Notes: generated by a model from the letters alone, not told the origin. 64,000 nt of DNA from Bifidobacterium choloepi (GCF_010667615.1 NZ_VYSG01000001.1:1169649-1233648), one strand, 5' to 3'. Shown: positions 17,644-26,636, counted from the stretch's first letter. Numbers and translations: made by a program.

Positions 17644-17862
17644 TTATTCGTTGCTGTCCGGCTTGGAATCGGGCAGCAACTTACGAGGGTTAGACACTCC
17701 AAGAGCATCACAAATCTGTAACGCAGTTTTCAGAGTCATATTCTCAACGGGTAACAAACCGCTTTCATATGCTGAAATACGCTGCTGATTGGCGCTGCTG
17801 ACTTTTTTGGCTAGTTGCTGTTGCGTTAGCCCTTTTTTTAATCTCAGTTCTTTTAGTCCCAT
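17644..17862 (-). CDS. XRE-family small DNA-binding regulator
   Basis: This 72-residue one-domain helix-turn-helix protein has LRLKKGLTQQQLAKKVSS and NQQRISAYESG as the HTH of Cro/CI type, followed by the typical C-terminal helices LQICDALGVSNPRKLL. I chose the ATG at 17862 (MGLKELRLKKG) over an upstream GTG at 17871 because GGGAG lies 13 bases upstream of it. The local GC content is lower than in neighbouring genes, which fits horizontal acquisition. The gene stands alone and is probably a remnant or solitary regulator of a mobile element. Its targets are unknown. Confidence 0.85.
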   Translation of the reverse strand: MGLKELRLKKGLTQQQLAKKVSSANQQRISAYESGLLPVENMTLKTALQICDALGVSNPRKLLPDSKPDSNE

Positions 17863-18135
17863 AAAAGTCACACTCCCTAATTTTCGTTACGTTCATAGTA
17901 GGCGTTTCAGTCATGCGCATAGCTCCAGTTCTCCGGAGAGAATCGGCCTGGAACCGGGCTGCCAGCCTATAGGAAATGCTGGCAGCCGTAATACTGGGCC
18001 GATCTTTTTGTTATGGTCAAGCTTTCATTGGATCAGTCATGCCATCAGCTCGCTTTTGTTGTCCGCTAGTTTTGCCCGACGCTGTTCAGCGACGTCGTAA
18101 ACCCCGCAGGTCGGATACCCAGCCAAACGCCGCGC

Positions 18136-18189
18136 ACTCCCTCCTTGGAGGGAGTCGCTGAGCGGCGTAGCCGCGAAGCGGTGGGAGTT
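18136..18189. repeat. Single REP-like module (ACTCCCTC type)
   Basis: Hairpin ACTCCCTCCTTGGAGGGAGT is followed by GCCGCGAAGCGGTGGGAGT. The same layout occurs at 25982, 27092 and 57317. Confidence 0.7.
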
Positions 18190-18204
18190 CCCCAGGCCAG
18201 GCGC

Positions 18205-18412
18205 GATCCGGCACCAAAATGCGAGGTCCGGCAGCGGCATATCAAGGATGGACGCACAGGATTTTCGTCTCGAAAAAATCCTGTGCGTCACACCTTTCTC
18301 GAAGCACCCAGAAAATGTTGGAATTCCACCATTCCCCAATGTTTGCTCTTGTGCGCAACCGCACCAGATTTCCCGGAGACAAAAATCTTGTGCGTCTCCA
18401 CGCGACATCGAG
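18205..18412. repeat. Structured repeat, copy 1 (two hairpins with copy-specific stems)
   Basis: This copy aligns with 22573-22790 over its length, including ACCAAAAT, TGGACGCA, GTTGGAATYCCACCATT, GGAGACAAAAA and CCACGCG blocks. Hairpin 1 is GACGCACAGGATTTT / AAAATCCTGTGCGTC. Hairpin 2 is CGCACCAGATTT / AAATCTTGTGCG around GGAGAC. The stem bases differ from copy 2 but stay paired. I see no credible gene in 17863-18493 apart from this repeat and the module before it. Confidence 0.65.
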
Positions 18413-18493
18413 TCCCTTGAAGCCCATATTGCCGCCGCACGCCGCTCCGCAAGGCAGATAACGATGACCGCGTAGGAGCGATTCAAGTCGCCA

Positions 18494-19783
18494 CTACTCC
18501 ACCAGCAGCCGCTCCCGCATCTCGTCGCTCAGCGCATACTTGATCGGCCGCGCACCGCTGCGGATCAGCATGCCGGCATCAACCAGCCCTTCAAGTACCC
18601 GCACGGCCCGATCTTCGCCGACTCCGAGGGTCTCCCGCGTCTCGGTCCGCGTGATGGTGGCCACCTCCGAGGAATACATCTCCGTCTGCGCCAGCCATTC
18701 CAATATCTTGCGCTGCAACGCGGAAATCTCGCCGCCGGCCACCATCTCGTCGAGTACCCCTCGCGAGCGCCGCATCGCCCCGTCGTGCTCCTGAAGCTCG
18801 CCGATGAGCGTCTCCTGCGCATCCCGGATCAGCTCAACCATCGTCATGCAGAACAGCGACGCATCGGAACAGTTCAGTGGCTTGGCCGTCTCGTCAAACG
18901 CCTTGTAGTACTTCGCCTTCTGCCGCTCGATGGCCGCACTGAGCGACAGCGTCGTCGGCAGCGACAGGTGATCCCTCAGCTGCAGCGCCAGCAGGAACCG
19001 GCCGGTTCTGCCGTTGCCGTCGTAGAACGGATGGATCGATTCGAAAATGTAATGGCACAGACACGCCCGCAGCACGATCGGTATGTTGTCGTTCGCCGCC
19101 AGCTGCAGCCACTGCGTCAGCAGTACCTGAATCTGCGATTCGGTCGCTGCGCCCTGTCGCACCAGTCGTCCGGCGCCGTCATAGATGCCGGTCGTGCCGC
19201 TCCTGAACAGCTCGCCGTCGGGCAGGTCCTTCGCGTCGATTTCGCCTGCCGTCACGCGATCGTACAGCTCGCGGATGCCGGCGAGCGTCGTCGGCATGGC
19301 GACCACACCGCGCTCATCCGTCACCTTCACGCCCATTGGCGCCAGCATCTCCGCAGTCTCCTTGGCGACGAGCTCGACATACAGCCGCACGAACTCGACA
19401 AGCCTCTTGTGGGACGATTCATCCGCCCGCGCCGCAAACGCCTCGTCGACCTCGCGCCGCGTGGTGTGAATGCCCTCGATGCTGTTTGTCTGCACGATCT
19501 CTGCCGCGATGAGTTCGTAGAGCACAAGTCCCTTGCCGCGGGCCGGCACGCCCCGCCACAAGTCGGCGATGACGAGCTCGCGGTCGCGAATGGCGTCCAT
19601 CTGCGTCTGCAGCTCGCGGAACGCCAGCGCGAACACCTCGTGCCCGTCAAGCTCGACACCCGTGCGGAACGTCGAATAACCATTCAGCCGGTTCAGGTAC
19701 TCCCGTTCTGCAAACTCCTGCGCCCGCTCGGACGAGTCGGACATATGAAACATCCGCTCGATGCTCGCGTACCCGTCATTCAT
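18494..19783 (-). CDS. Fic-domain protein (AMP transferase family) with winged HTH
   Basis: This 429-residue protein has a complete Fic core, HPFYDGNGRTGR (about residues 252-263), the canonical HxFx(D/E)GNGRxxR for AMP transfer onto hydroxyl side chains. An N-terminal inhibitory helix motif TNSIEG (about 108-113) matches the (S/T)xxxE(G/N) rule of class II, self-inhibited Fic proteins. The C-terminal part (about 350-429) looks like a winged helix: ATITRTETRETLGVGEDRAV, then VRVLEGLVDAGMLIRSG. The start is ATG 19783 (MNDGYASIERMF), with GGGAG 8 to 12 bases upstream inside the motif GGGAGAATCGTTC. The target protein is unknown. The next gene on the same strand (20013-22358) may be cotranscribed, with a 229-bp gap. 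Confidence 0.88.
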   Translation of the reverse strand: MNDGYASIERMFHMSDSSERAQEFAEREYLNRLNGYSTFRTGVELDGHEVFALAFRELQTQMDAIRDRELVIADLWRGVPARGKGLVLYELIAAEIVQTNSIEGIHTTRREVDEAFAARADESSHKRLVEFVRLYVELVAKETAEMLAPMGVKVTDERGVVAMPTTLAGIRELYDRVTAGEIDAKDLPDGELFRSGTTGIYDGAGRLVRQGAATESQIQVLLTQWLQLAANDNIPIVLRACLCHYIFESIHPFYDGNGRTGRFLLALQLRDHLSLPTTLSLSAAIERQKAKYYKAFDETAKPLNCSDASLFCMTMVELIRDAQETLIGELQEHDGAMRRSRGVLDEMVAGGEISALQRKILEWLAQTEMYSSEVATITRTETRETLGVGEDRAVRVLEGLVDAGMLIRSGARPIKYALSDEMRERLLVE

Positions 19784-20012
19784 GAACGATTCTCCCGTCC
19801 GCACACCTCGCTAAACCCGGAATCCGATTCTTTCCGGCCACTATATCCGATATCGAACAATGCTATACCGTGTTTTTCAAGAAAACGCGGTATAGCAATC
19901 ACAAATTCGAGCCCTTGCAATCGCACATACAGACGCACTGAAACACAGCGAGCATGCAGCCGCTCCCGCAAGCCGTCACTTAGTGCGTGTTGAGCGGTCG
20001 CCGCTGCGAAGG

Positions 20013-22358
20013 CTATTTTCCGATCTCGCCTCTGGGGGCGCGCTCGTCGGCGTCGATGCCGAGCATTGTGCACAGTTGCTTATTGCACGCGGCAATGTAC
20101 TTGACGCTGTTGGTCATGTTGGACACGATTCTTCCCAAGGCCTTGACCTGCTCCTTGGCAGCCTTGTCCCCGCTGGTCGAGTCACGCTTGGCGGCCTGTT
20201 CGAGGCTTCGCATGAACGCGAGCATGTCGCGCGCATCGCGCAGTTGGACAGCGACCTGCCTTTGCACATGTACCACGGTCTCGCGATCACGCTGCAACAG
20301 CGTTTCCCGACAGAACACGACAAGCTTGGCGCTGGTCTGCAGCACGTAGGCGTCTTGGGCCAGGGCCATGACGGTGCCGAATGCGGTCGCCCCGCCACCG
20401 GTCAGGACGCCCAGCAGCGCGCCGCCACCGGCGATGACAGCCACGCCGCCGGCCATGCCCATGCCGCCCGCAGCCAGCGCTCCGCCGCCGACGGCTGCCA
20501 GTGAGGCGCTGGTCAGGGCGGCACCCGACAGGCCAGCGACGGAGCTGCCCGCCAATACCGGCGCGATGGCCGGCGCCAATGCGATGCCGCCCGTTCCAAG
20601 CGCGGCGACCAGCACTACAGTGCCGCCGATGCCGACGGCCAGACGCCGGTTGGCGCCGGTGATGGCACGCTCCTGCGAGCGGATGGCGTTGTGGTAGAAA
20701 CTTGGCCGGTCCTTGGTGAAGCCCGACAGCCGGTTGCACACGATGTCCATGCGCTTCAGGTCGAAGCTTGGCGCTTTCTTCTTGCCGTCCTGTCTGTAGG
20801 GCCGGAACTGGGAGGCCTCGATGGCCACGAGTTCGGTCCATTCGTCGCCGGCATGCAGGCAGATGGTGTCGGCAGCCTCGATGAGTTGACGATCGGAATA
20901 GATCTCGTATTCCCGGGTGACCTGCTCGACCCAATGGTCGAGCCAGCGTTCCTTGACGGAACGCTCGGTAGCGTCCTTGGTGTGTTCGATGTCGGCGCAC
21001 ATCGCGGCGTGTTCGATGGACACAAGCACATTCATGCCATACCGGTCGAGGGTGAAGAATCCCAGCATGTCTTCGTCATCACCGAACTCGCGGCCGGACG
21101 CGACCGCCTTGGTTTCACCGGCATCTCCTGCCTTGTGATGGATGCGCCAGTCGGCGCGGATGGCGAACACGAGTCGAACCATGCCCGGATAGTTGATGCG
21201 CAGCAAAAATTCCTTGGCAGAGAATCCCACGAGACCTGCAGACCACCACGCACGCAGCGCAGCATCGGCCAGGTCGATGGTCGTGAACGTGCCCGTGGCG
21301 ATGGTGACCATGCGGCATACCAGCGGCGTGGAGAACGGCAGCAACGCCCGCCCATCCAGTTTATGCAGGTCACCGGGGCCGTGTATGTCACGGTCCTTGA
21401 GTTGCTTGACCAACTGGTGGATGGTGTAGCAGGCGCGCACCAGGCACTCGTTGATCATGACCGGTATCATCTGGCGGCTCAGCTCGCCCGTCAAGCCAAT
21501 CTCCTGACGCAGATTAAATCTCATTCCCGTACCGTCATCCTTGGTCAGGATCTTGCCGTCGAACAGTTTCCACAGCCAATCGGCAAGCTCGTCGCCGCCA
21601 TGGGCTCCATCCTTGAAGAACGGCGTGGCGGACAGGTTCTGCAGCAGGGACAGCAGTGGTCCGGGCACTCCCATGCCCGCGCCCGGCGTGGAACTTGATC
21701 CGGCCATGTCACTGGCCATGTGGATACCCCATCTGATCGTGCCCATGAGCACTTTATCCACGAAGGTCTTGCCAATGCGCGTGCCGTCGGGCAAGGGAGT
21801 CACGATGAAATTGCCATTGCCGTCCGCTCCATAGCCGTTGCCGGTGAACTGGCCAAGCAACGAGAACGCCAGACCGGACAGGCCGCAATGATGCGAGAAG
21901 TCGCGCAAATGATGCTGACGGCCGCCTCCGAACAAGTTAGTAACCTGATCACCGATAAACGGCGCCGACTCCTCTAGCGAATGGATGGCATCCTGCAGGC
22001 TCTTCCCCTTGAATTCGGGGTTAAGTTTTGCGACCCTGATGACGAACTGGTTGATCTGCTCCGACCCCCATTTGTCCGCGCGCCCCAGGTCGATCTTTCC
22101 TATGAACGAATCGATCACGCCCGACAGAACGCCACAGCCCGCAGCCAGAAGATAATCGATACGATCCCCCGAGAAGACACCCTCCTCGTCACTGTCCTCC
22201 TCTATCCATTCCACGCGCACGCCGTCATCGAACGGCAAACTACGCTCGTCGAACTCCTTGTCGCGGCCCGGATCGACAGGACGCAGTTCGGTGGCGTACT
22301 CGACCTTGACGTTGACATAGCGCTGGCCGGGCCAGCTTTGGAGTTCTTGCGACGGCAT
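20013..22358 (-). CDS. Large conserved-looking protein with glycine-rich membrane hairpin (unknown function)
   Basis: I do not recognise this 781-residue protein with a named function. The N-terminal third is soluble (GDRIDYLLAAGCGVLSGVID). A His/Asp-rich block HHLRDFSHHCGLSGL (about 148-162) is followed by MGTIRWGIHMASDMAGSS (about 204-221); these conserved-looking His and Asp residues could bind metal. The middle includes a helical region FAIRADWRIHHKAG. Residues about 575-680 form a long Gly/Ala-rich hydrophobic stretch containing ALGTGGIALAPAIAPVLAG and GGGALAAGGMGMAGG, resembling glycine-zipper membrane hairpins of pore-forming or membrane-remodelling proteins. A charged coiled coil follows (RQVAVQLRDARDMLAFMRS). 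The start ATG 22358 has GGAGG at about 22367. It sits upstream of the Fic gene on the same strand. No signal peptide is seen. Confidence 0.8.
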   Translation of the reverse strand: MPSQELQSWPGQRYVNVKVEYATELRPVDPGRDKEFDERSLPFDDGVRVEWIEEDSDEEGVFSGDRIDYLLAAGCGVLSGVIDSFIGKIDLGRADKWGSEQINQFVIRVAKLNPEFKGKSLQDAIHSLEESAPFIGDQVTNLFGGGRQHHLRDFSHHCGLSGLAFSLLGQFTGNGYGADGNGNFIVTPLPDGTRIGKTFVDKVLMGTIRWGIHMASDMAGSSSTPGAGMGVPGPLLSLLQNLSATPFFKDGAHGGDELADWLWKLFDGKILTKDDGTGMRFNLRQEIGLTGELSRQMIPVMINECLVRACYTIHQLVKQLKDRDIHGPGDLHKLDGRALLPFSTPLVCRMVTIATGTFTTIDLADAALRAWWSAGLVGFSAKEFLLRINYPGMVRLVFAIRADWRIHHKAGDAGETKAVASGREFGDDEDMLGFFTLDRYGMNVLVSIEHAAMCADIEHTKDATERSVKERWLDHWVEQVTREYEIYSDRQLIEAADTICLHAGDEWTELVAIEASQFRPYRQDGKKKAPSFDLKRMDIVCNRLSGFTKDRPSFYHNAIRSQERAITGANRRLAVGIGGTVVLVAALGTGGIALAPAIAPVLAGSSVAGLSGAALTSASLAAVGGGALAAGGMGMAGGVAVIAGGGALLGVLTGGGATAFGTVMALAQDAYVLQTSAKLVVFCRETLLQRDRETVVHVQRQVAVQLRDARDMLAFMRSLEQAAKRDSTSGDKAAKEQVKALGRIVSNMTNSVKYIAACNKQLCTMLGIDADERAPRGEIGK

Positions 22359-22572
22359 GTGCGGACCTCCTCGTTCGCGGACGCATTAGGCCTCACTATA
22401 GGCGAGCCCGAACTAGACACCATCCATACTGGACACTTCCCACGCATCCGTCAACGACTTGACAGCGCACCGATTGACCATCACGAGGAACAGCACGATT
22501 CCACCGATTGCAGCCGCCTTCGGCAACCGATTGGCAACGCGAGCAGACCAGATCAGCCTGTCGAACAGGGAA

Positions 22573-22790
22573 TTGCAAGTGATTCGAGACCAAAATCCAA
22601 GGCCAGCCACGGTCATAGCGGGAGTGGACGCATCCGATTCTCGGCCCAAAACCAATCGGATGCGTCGCCCCTTTCCCACGACACCACGAAAACGTTGGAA
22701 TCCCACCATTTCTTGATGTTTACTTTTGTGCGAAAACGCATCCGCTTTTTGGAGACAAAAAGTGGATGCATCCCCACGCGGTATGAAAGC
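22573..22790. repeat. Structured repeat, copy 2
   Basis: Counterpart of 18205-18412 in the same orientation. Hairpin 1 is GACGCATCCGATT / AATCGGATGCGTC. Hairpin 2 is CGCATCCGCTTTTT / AAAAAGTGGATGCA around GGAGAC. Both stems differ from copy 1 by paired changes. The copy lies upstream of the 781-residue gene. Confidence 0.65.
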
Positions 22791-22829
22791 ACGAGCTGAC
22801 AACAGCTCTCACTCAGCATTCCTTCTCGC

Positions 22830-23174
22830 TAACTTTCCATAACTTTCTTTTTCCCTGTTCTCCCTCTCCTCGTTTCTCTAGGTTTGGCTGAATTGCAACG
22901 TTTTTACTTCACTCACTCCTGATGAAGTAACTTTCTTCAACTTTCCTTCAGTCCTTTTTCTCAATCGCTAGAAAATCAGTTTTTACTCAATCGCATAATC
23001 GCAGACATCACATTGCGCCCCTCATACATGAAGCTGCCACATTCTAACTTTCCTTAACTTTCCTTCCAGTCAATTCATCACAGCTATCGGACTATCTCCC
23101 TAATCCGCCATCCTTGGAATATCAACGATTCAACCTCAACACTTTCAGTACAATCTAACTTTCCTTAACTTTCC
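22830..23174 (+). promoter_or_regulatory. Four operator-like double boxes upstream of the AlbA_2 gene
   Basis: TAACTTTCCTTAACTTTCC or close variants occur at 22830-22847, 22928-22946, 23045-23063 and 23156-23174, each made of two TAACTTTC half-sites. The spacing is 98, 117 and 111 bp. The last box ends 19 bp before the start codon. The DNA is AT-rich and has no credible reading frame (22791-23193). Confidence 0.75.
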
Positions 23175-23193
23175 TCTGAGGCATAATGCTGAT

Positions 23194-24657
23194 ATGGAAA
23201 ACCTGACGCTATTAGTTCACGAGCTCCGCAAAAACCCGGCAGAGACCGAATGGTTGGAATTCAAACACAATAAATATACGCCGGAGATGATCGGGGAAGA
23301 CATCAGTGCCCTGGCCAATAGCGCCGCTCTTGCCGGCAGACCATTCGCCTATCTGGTATGGGGCGTCGATGACGCCACGCACGACATTGTCGGCACCACT
23401 AATGAATGGTATGCGATGCGCCGCGGCAAGCAGGAAATTGAAAATTGGGTGCGCACTCAGCTATCAGGCAATACCGAGCTTGATTTTCTCCGAACCGAAA
23501 TCGACGAAAATCGGCATGTCTTGCTCTTGAAAATCGGCAGCGCAGTAAATCGTCCAGTATCGTTCGGCAAAACGGAATACATTCGCGTTGGTAGCTACAC
23601 CAAAAAACTACACGATGTGCCATCAAAACAAACCGCTCTGTGGGATCGTCTCCGAGCAAGTCGTTTCGAAAATGGTGTCGCTAAGAACGATTTATCTGTA
23701 ACCGACATCCTCTCGTTACTCGATTCACAATCCTGCTTCGATCGCCTCAACCGTCCCTATCCTTCGACGTCTCAACTAGTCGTAGATTATTTCGAAGAAG
23801 AAGGCGTCGTCATGAGGCAAGACAATGGTCAATATTCGATTTCCAACATGGGAGCGCTTCTCTTCGCCAAAAGGCTCTCCGATTTCCCTCGTTTAGGCCG
23901 CAAAACGGTCAGAGTTATTCGATATGAGGGAGACAATAAGATCGGCGCAAGCAAGGAAGAGGAGTACAGTTCCGGTTATGCCGTCGACTTTGACGGACTT
24001 ATCCAGCTCATCAACGCGATGACGCCATCCCACGAGACTATCGGCATGGCGCTCAGGGAAGAGCATGGCGCCTATCCCGAGCTAGCCATTCGCGAGGTGA
24101 TCGCTAATGCACTCATCCATCAAGACTTTACTGTGACCGGTGCCGGCCCAATGGTAGAGATTTTTGACCACCGAATGGAAATCACCAGTCCCGGTACGCT
24201 CATGGTTGATCAGATGCGCATAATCGACGCGCCTCCACAATCACGCAACGAAGACACTGCAGCCCTGATGCGTCGAATGAAAATATGTGAGGAACGCGGT
24301 ACCGGGTGGGACAAGATTGCCATGTCATGCGAACACATGGAATTGCCATCGCCGCGTATTCGCGGCTATGACACAGGCACTCGCGTCACGCTGTTTTCCG
24401 CGCGTCCCTTCTCCCGAATCTCCATGGAGGATCGCGAGTGGGCATGTTACATGCACGCCTGCTTGCGGTATCTCAACGAAGATGAAGAAACGACTTACAT
24501 GACAAACGCTAGCCTTAGGGAAAGATTCGGCCTGGATAAAAAGGCCCAACCCACCATCTCTAAACTTATCAAGCATGCCGTGGAAAGAGGACTCATCAAA
24601 CCACTTGATCCCAGCACGGCGCCCCGGTACATGAAATACGTTCCGAATTGGGCATAG
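23194..24657 (+). CDS. AlbA_2/Schlafen-type ATP-binding regulator (COG2865)
   Basis: This 487-residue protein begins with an AlbA_2 (Schlafen AlbA) domain at about residues 10-135: EWLEFKHN, LANSAALAGRPFAYLVWGVDD and the KTEYIRVGSYTKKL end. A GHKL-type ATP-binding domain follows (about 270-400), with IREVIANALIHQDFT as the N-box and EERGTGWDKI as the glycine motif. A C-terminal winged helix (about 430-487) reads TNASLRERFGLDKKAQPTIS. Proteins of this layout are predicted DNA-binding regulators, some linked to phage defence. Four repeated boxes upstream suggest autoregulation. Lower GC than the host genes points to acquisition. ATG 23194 follows the last box directly and has CTCTGAGG about ten bases upstream. 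Confidence 0.85.
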   Translation: MENLTLLVHELRKNPAETEWLEFKHNKYTPEMIGEDISALANSAALAGRPFAYLVWGVDDATHDIVGTTNEWYAMRRGKQEIENWVRTQLSGNTELDFLRTEIDENRHVLLLKIGSAVNRPVSFGKTEYIRVGSYTKKLHDVPSKQTALWDRLRASRFENGVAKNDLSVTDILSLLDSQSCFDRLNRPYPSTSQLVVDYFEEEGVVMRQDNGQYSISNMGALLFAKRLSDFPRLGRKTVRVIRYEGDNKIGASKEEEYSSGYAVDFDGLIQLINAMTPSHETIGMALREEHGAYPELAIREVIANALIHQDFTVTGAGPMVEIFDHRMEITSPGTLMVDQMRIIDAPPQSRNEDTAALMRRMKICEERGTGWDKIAMSCEHMELPSPRIRGYDTGTRVTLFSARPFSRISMEDREWACYMHACLRYLNEDEETTYMTNASLRERFGLDKKAQPTISKLIKHAVERGLIKPLDPSTAPRYMKYVPNWA

Positions 24658-24712
24658 TCACGAATCTGGCAGTCTGTGGCATCTAAAAGTTGCCACAGCT
24701 CCAGAATAGATG

Positions 24713-24744
24713 ATTGGTTCTCATGCTATTGCATGGGAACCAAT
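24713..24744. terminator. Bidirectional stem-loop between convergent genes
   Basis: ATTGGTTCTCATGC (24713-24726) pairs with GCATGGGAACCAAT (24731-24744), with one G-T pair and loop TATT. It lies between the convergent AlbA_2 gene and the 24760 gene. Confidence 0.7.
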
Positions 24745-24759
24745 TGGGCCCGCGTTCTC

Positions 24760-25812
24760 CTACTCCACCAGTTCCATGTACTTCGCCAGCACCGACGGAA
24801 TCGTGATCTTGCTGCCGAGCGTCGAGGTATAGGAAACCAGACCGGCCGAGTAGCCCCAGAACTCCACGACATCATCCTCGAGGAACCGCGCGTTGCTGTC
24901 GGTGGCGAAGCTTACGTAGATAACGTCGTCGCTCGTCCAACGGCCGGAGCTGCTCTGCGAGACGCCAATGCGGTACTGCGTCTCGGAATCGCCCTCGATG
25001 ACCTGCTTGATCTCTCCCCTGAAATGGACAATCTCGCCGGTGTGTGAGTCGGGATTTCTTGCGAGATCGTCATACGTCGCACCCGTCACCTTCGACTTGA
25101 ACGTCGCTTCCGACATCGGCACGGTGACGGTGAACTTGGCAGTACAGCCTTCATAACTGACCGTCACCTCCGACGTCTTGCCTTCCTCGAGCGTGACCGG
25201 CGTGACGACCTTGAAGTCGTAGACTTGCTTGCTCGTGCCGTCGTCGTACTGCGCCCGGACGGCAATTCCGTCGGTATCGGTATCGATCGTCGCGCCAGCC
25301 TCCGTCGTACCGGCGTAGCTGACGGTAATGCTGACCAGTTGCGGCTCGGCGACGACTTCTTCTTCCTCTTCGTCGGTTTCTTCGCCGGTCGCCGGAGCTT
25401 CGGGCTCAAACGATTCCTGCGCCCCAGCGACCGCGAAGCCTTCCACCGGCTCCCGATTCACGACCGTCGTCACACCGACGGCGACAAGTGCAACGGCCAC
25501 GATAATTGCGATTAGATGCCATACCTGTAACGGCAACTGCTTCGTGACGACCTCGCCGACAACCTTCAGCGGATTGCGCTTCGGCTCGTTGCCTACGGGT
25601 GGCGTGACATTGCCATATGGATTCGCCGGAGGCATGCCGTTCAGGCTGCCCTGCGACTGTCCATAATCTGACTGTCCCTGCATATTGAACGGCTCCTGCG
25701 GAACGCCAGCATTCTCGTTCATCACGTAGTAGTTGTCATTGTTCAGCGGCTCCTGATTCCAATCGCCGTCTCCTTGCGGCGACCCCTGCGGAGCAACGTT
25801 GTTCTGAGTCAT
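24760..25812 (-). CDS. Membrane-anchored hypothetical protein with extracellular domains
   Basis: This 350-residue protein has a cytoplasmic N-terminus rich in Asn, Gln, Gly and Pro (about 1-85), one transmembrane helix at about 97-117 (LIAIIVAVALVAVGVTTVV), and an acidic linker of consecutive Glu residues (about 142-152). A beta-rich region at about 158-230 resembles a bacterial Ig-like domain (LVSITVSYAGTTEAGATI). The C-terminal domain (about 235-350) contains FRGEIKQVIEGDSETQYRIG and DDVVEFWGYSAGL, a layout seen in Gram-positive surface proteins of unknown function. ATG 25812 has AAGGAAAA upstream. Function is unknown; a surface or stress-sensing role is possible but not shown. Confidence 0.7.
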   Translation of the reverse strand: MTQNNVAPQGSPQGDGDWNQEPLNNDNYYVMNENAGVPQEPFNMQGQSDYGQSQGSLNGMPPANPYGNVTPPVGNEPKRNPLKVVGEVVTKQLPLQVWHLIAIIVAVALVAVGVTTVVNREPVEGFAVAGAQESFEPEAPATGEETDEEEEEVVAEPQLVSITVSYAGTTEAGATIDTDTDGIAVRAQYDDGTSKQVYDFKVVTPVTLEEGKTSEVTVSYEGCTAKFTVTVPMSEATFKSKVTGATYDDLARNPDSHTGEIVHFRGEIKQVIEGDSETQYRIGVSQSSSGRWTSDDVIYVSFATDSNARFLEDDVVEFWGYSAGLVSYTSTLGSKITIPSVLAKYMELVE

Positions 25813-25981
25813 ATTTTCCTTGAAAATAGAAGTGTTTCATTCATCGTGGCAACGCACTTCTCTCACCACATGATGATCAATGACAGTCCACCGGGAGCTA
25901 TTCCTGCCTTCACATTTCAGACTCTTTTTCATGTCGCATAGATAGGGTCCTCTAATCACTCGTGTCAGCCCCATCGTGCGA

Positions 25982-26032
25982 ACTCCCTCTTTAGAGGGAG
26001 TCGGCGAGCGCGAAGCGCGAGCCGGTGGGAGT
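25982..26032. repeat. Single REP-like module upstream of the NUDIX gene
   Basis: ACTCCCTCTTTAGAGGGAGT is followed by CGCGAAGCGCG and GTGGGAGT. It lies in the 5' region of the NUDIX gene. Confidence 0.7.
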
Positions 26033-26095
26033 CCCACGCGTATCCTGGCAACAGCAATCCGCCCAGCCAGACCGCACAAGACAAAGGACTCCATC

Positions 26096-26521
26096 ATGCC
26101 GGACAACGCAACAGCCACAGCAACAACAAAGCTCATCGACGTCGTCGGCGCCGCCATCGTCAATCAGCATGGAGAAGTGCTGTGCGGACAGCGCGGACCG
26201 GGCAAGTCGCTAGCCGGGTACTGGGAGTTTCCGGGCGGCAAGATCGAGCCCGGCGAGACGCCGGAACAGGCACTCCGCCGCGAAATCGAGGAGGAGTTGC
26301 TCTGCGAAGTCACCGTCGGCGAGCGCGTCTGCACCAGCCGATACGCCTACGATTTCGGCACCGTCCAGCTGACGACGTTCATCTGCCGCCTCGTCGACGG
26401 CACGCCGCACCTGACCGAACACGAGGAAATTCGCTGGGTCGCGCCGAAGGACATGCCGTCGCTGGACTGGGCTCCCGTCGACCACGAAGCCGTAGAGCGG
26501 CTGAGCGCCATGACCTTCTGA
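26096..26521 (+). CDS. mutT: NUDIX hydrolase (MutT-type, probable 8-oxo-dGTP diphosphatase)
   Basis: This 141-residue cytoplasmic nucleotide-sanitising enzyme has the NUDIX box GGKIEPGETPEQALRREIEEEL (split here by position: Gly at about 49, REIEEE at about 63-68), with all metal-binding glutamates. DVVGAAIVNQHGEVLCGQR before it and YWEFPGG directly ahead of the box are typical of MutT. The catalytic box lacks the final Gly of the strict consensus (EELL instead of EExG). The start at 26096 (MPDNATATATT) is used because the frame upstream runs through a repeat module. 8-oxo-dGTP specificity is inferred from similarity to MutT only. Confidence 0.85.
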   Translation: MPDNATATATTKLIDVVGAAIVNQHGEVLCGQRGPGKSLAGYWEFPGGKIEPGETPEQALRREIEEELLCEVTVGERVCTSRYAYDFGTVQLTTFICRLVDGTPHLTEHEEIRWVAPKDMPSLDWAPVDHEAVERLSAMTF

Positions 26522-26636
26522 ACACCGAAGACATCACGGAGAAATCACCCTTCCCCTCTTCGAATATCCGCCACCGCTCCACGCTCCGATCACGTTATCC
26601 TGGTTCCAGTTTTGCCGGGCAGATCGGAGGGGACCA

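Noticed and set aside
18037-18486. Small proteins in the structured repeat region
   Set aside because: Similarity between the two copies follows DNA blocks and hairpins, not a single reading frame; no ribosome sites, and indels break the frames.
22413-22802. Minus-strand membrane peptide upstream of the 781-residue gene
   Set aside because: It has one hydrophobic stretch but most of the frame lies in the structured repeat and there is no credible start.
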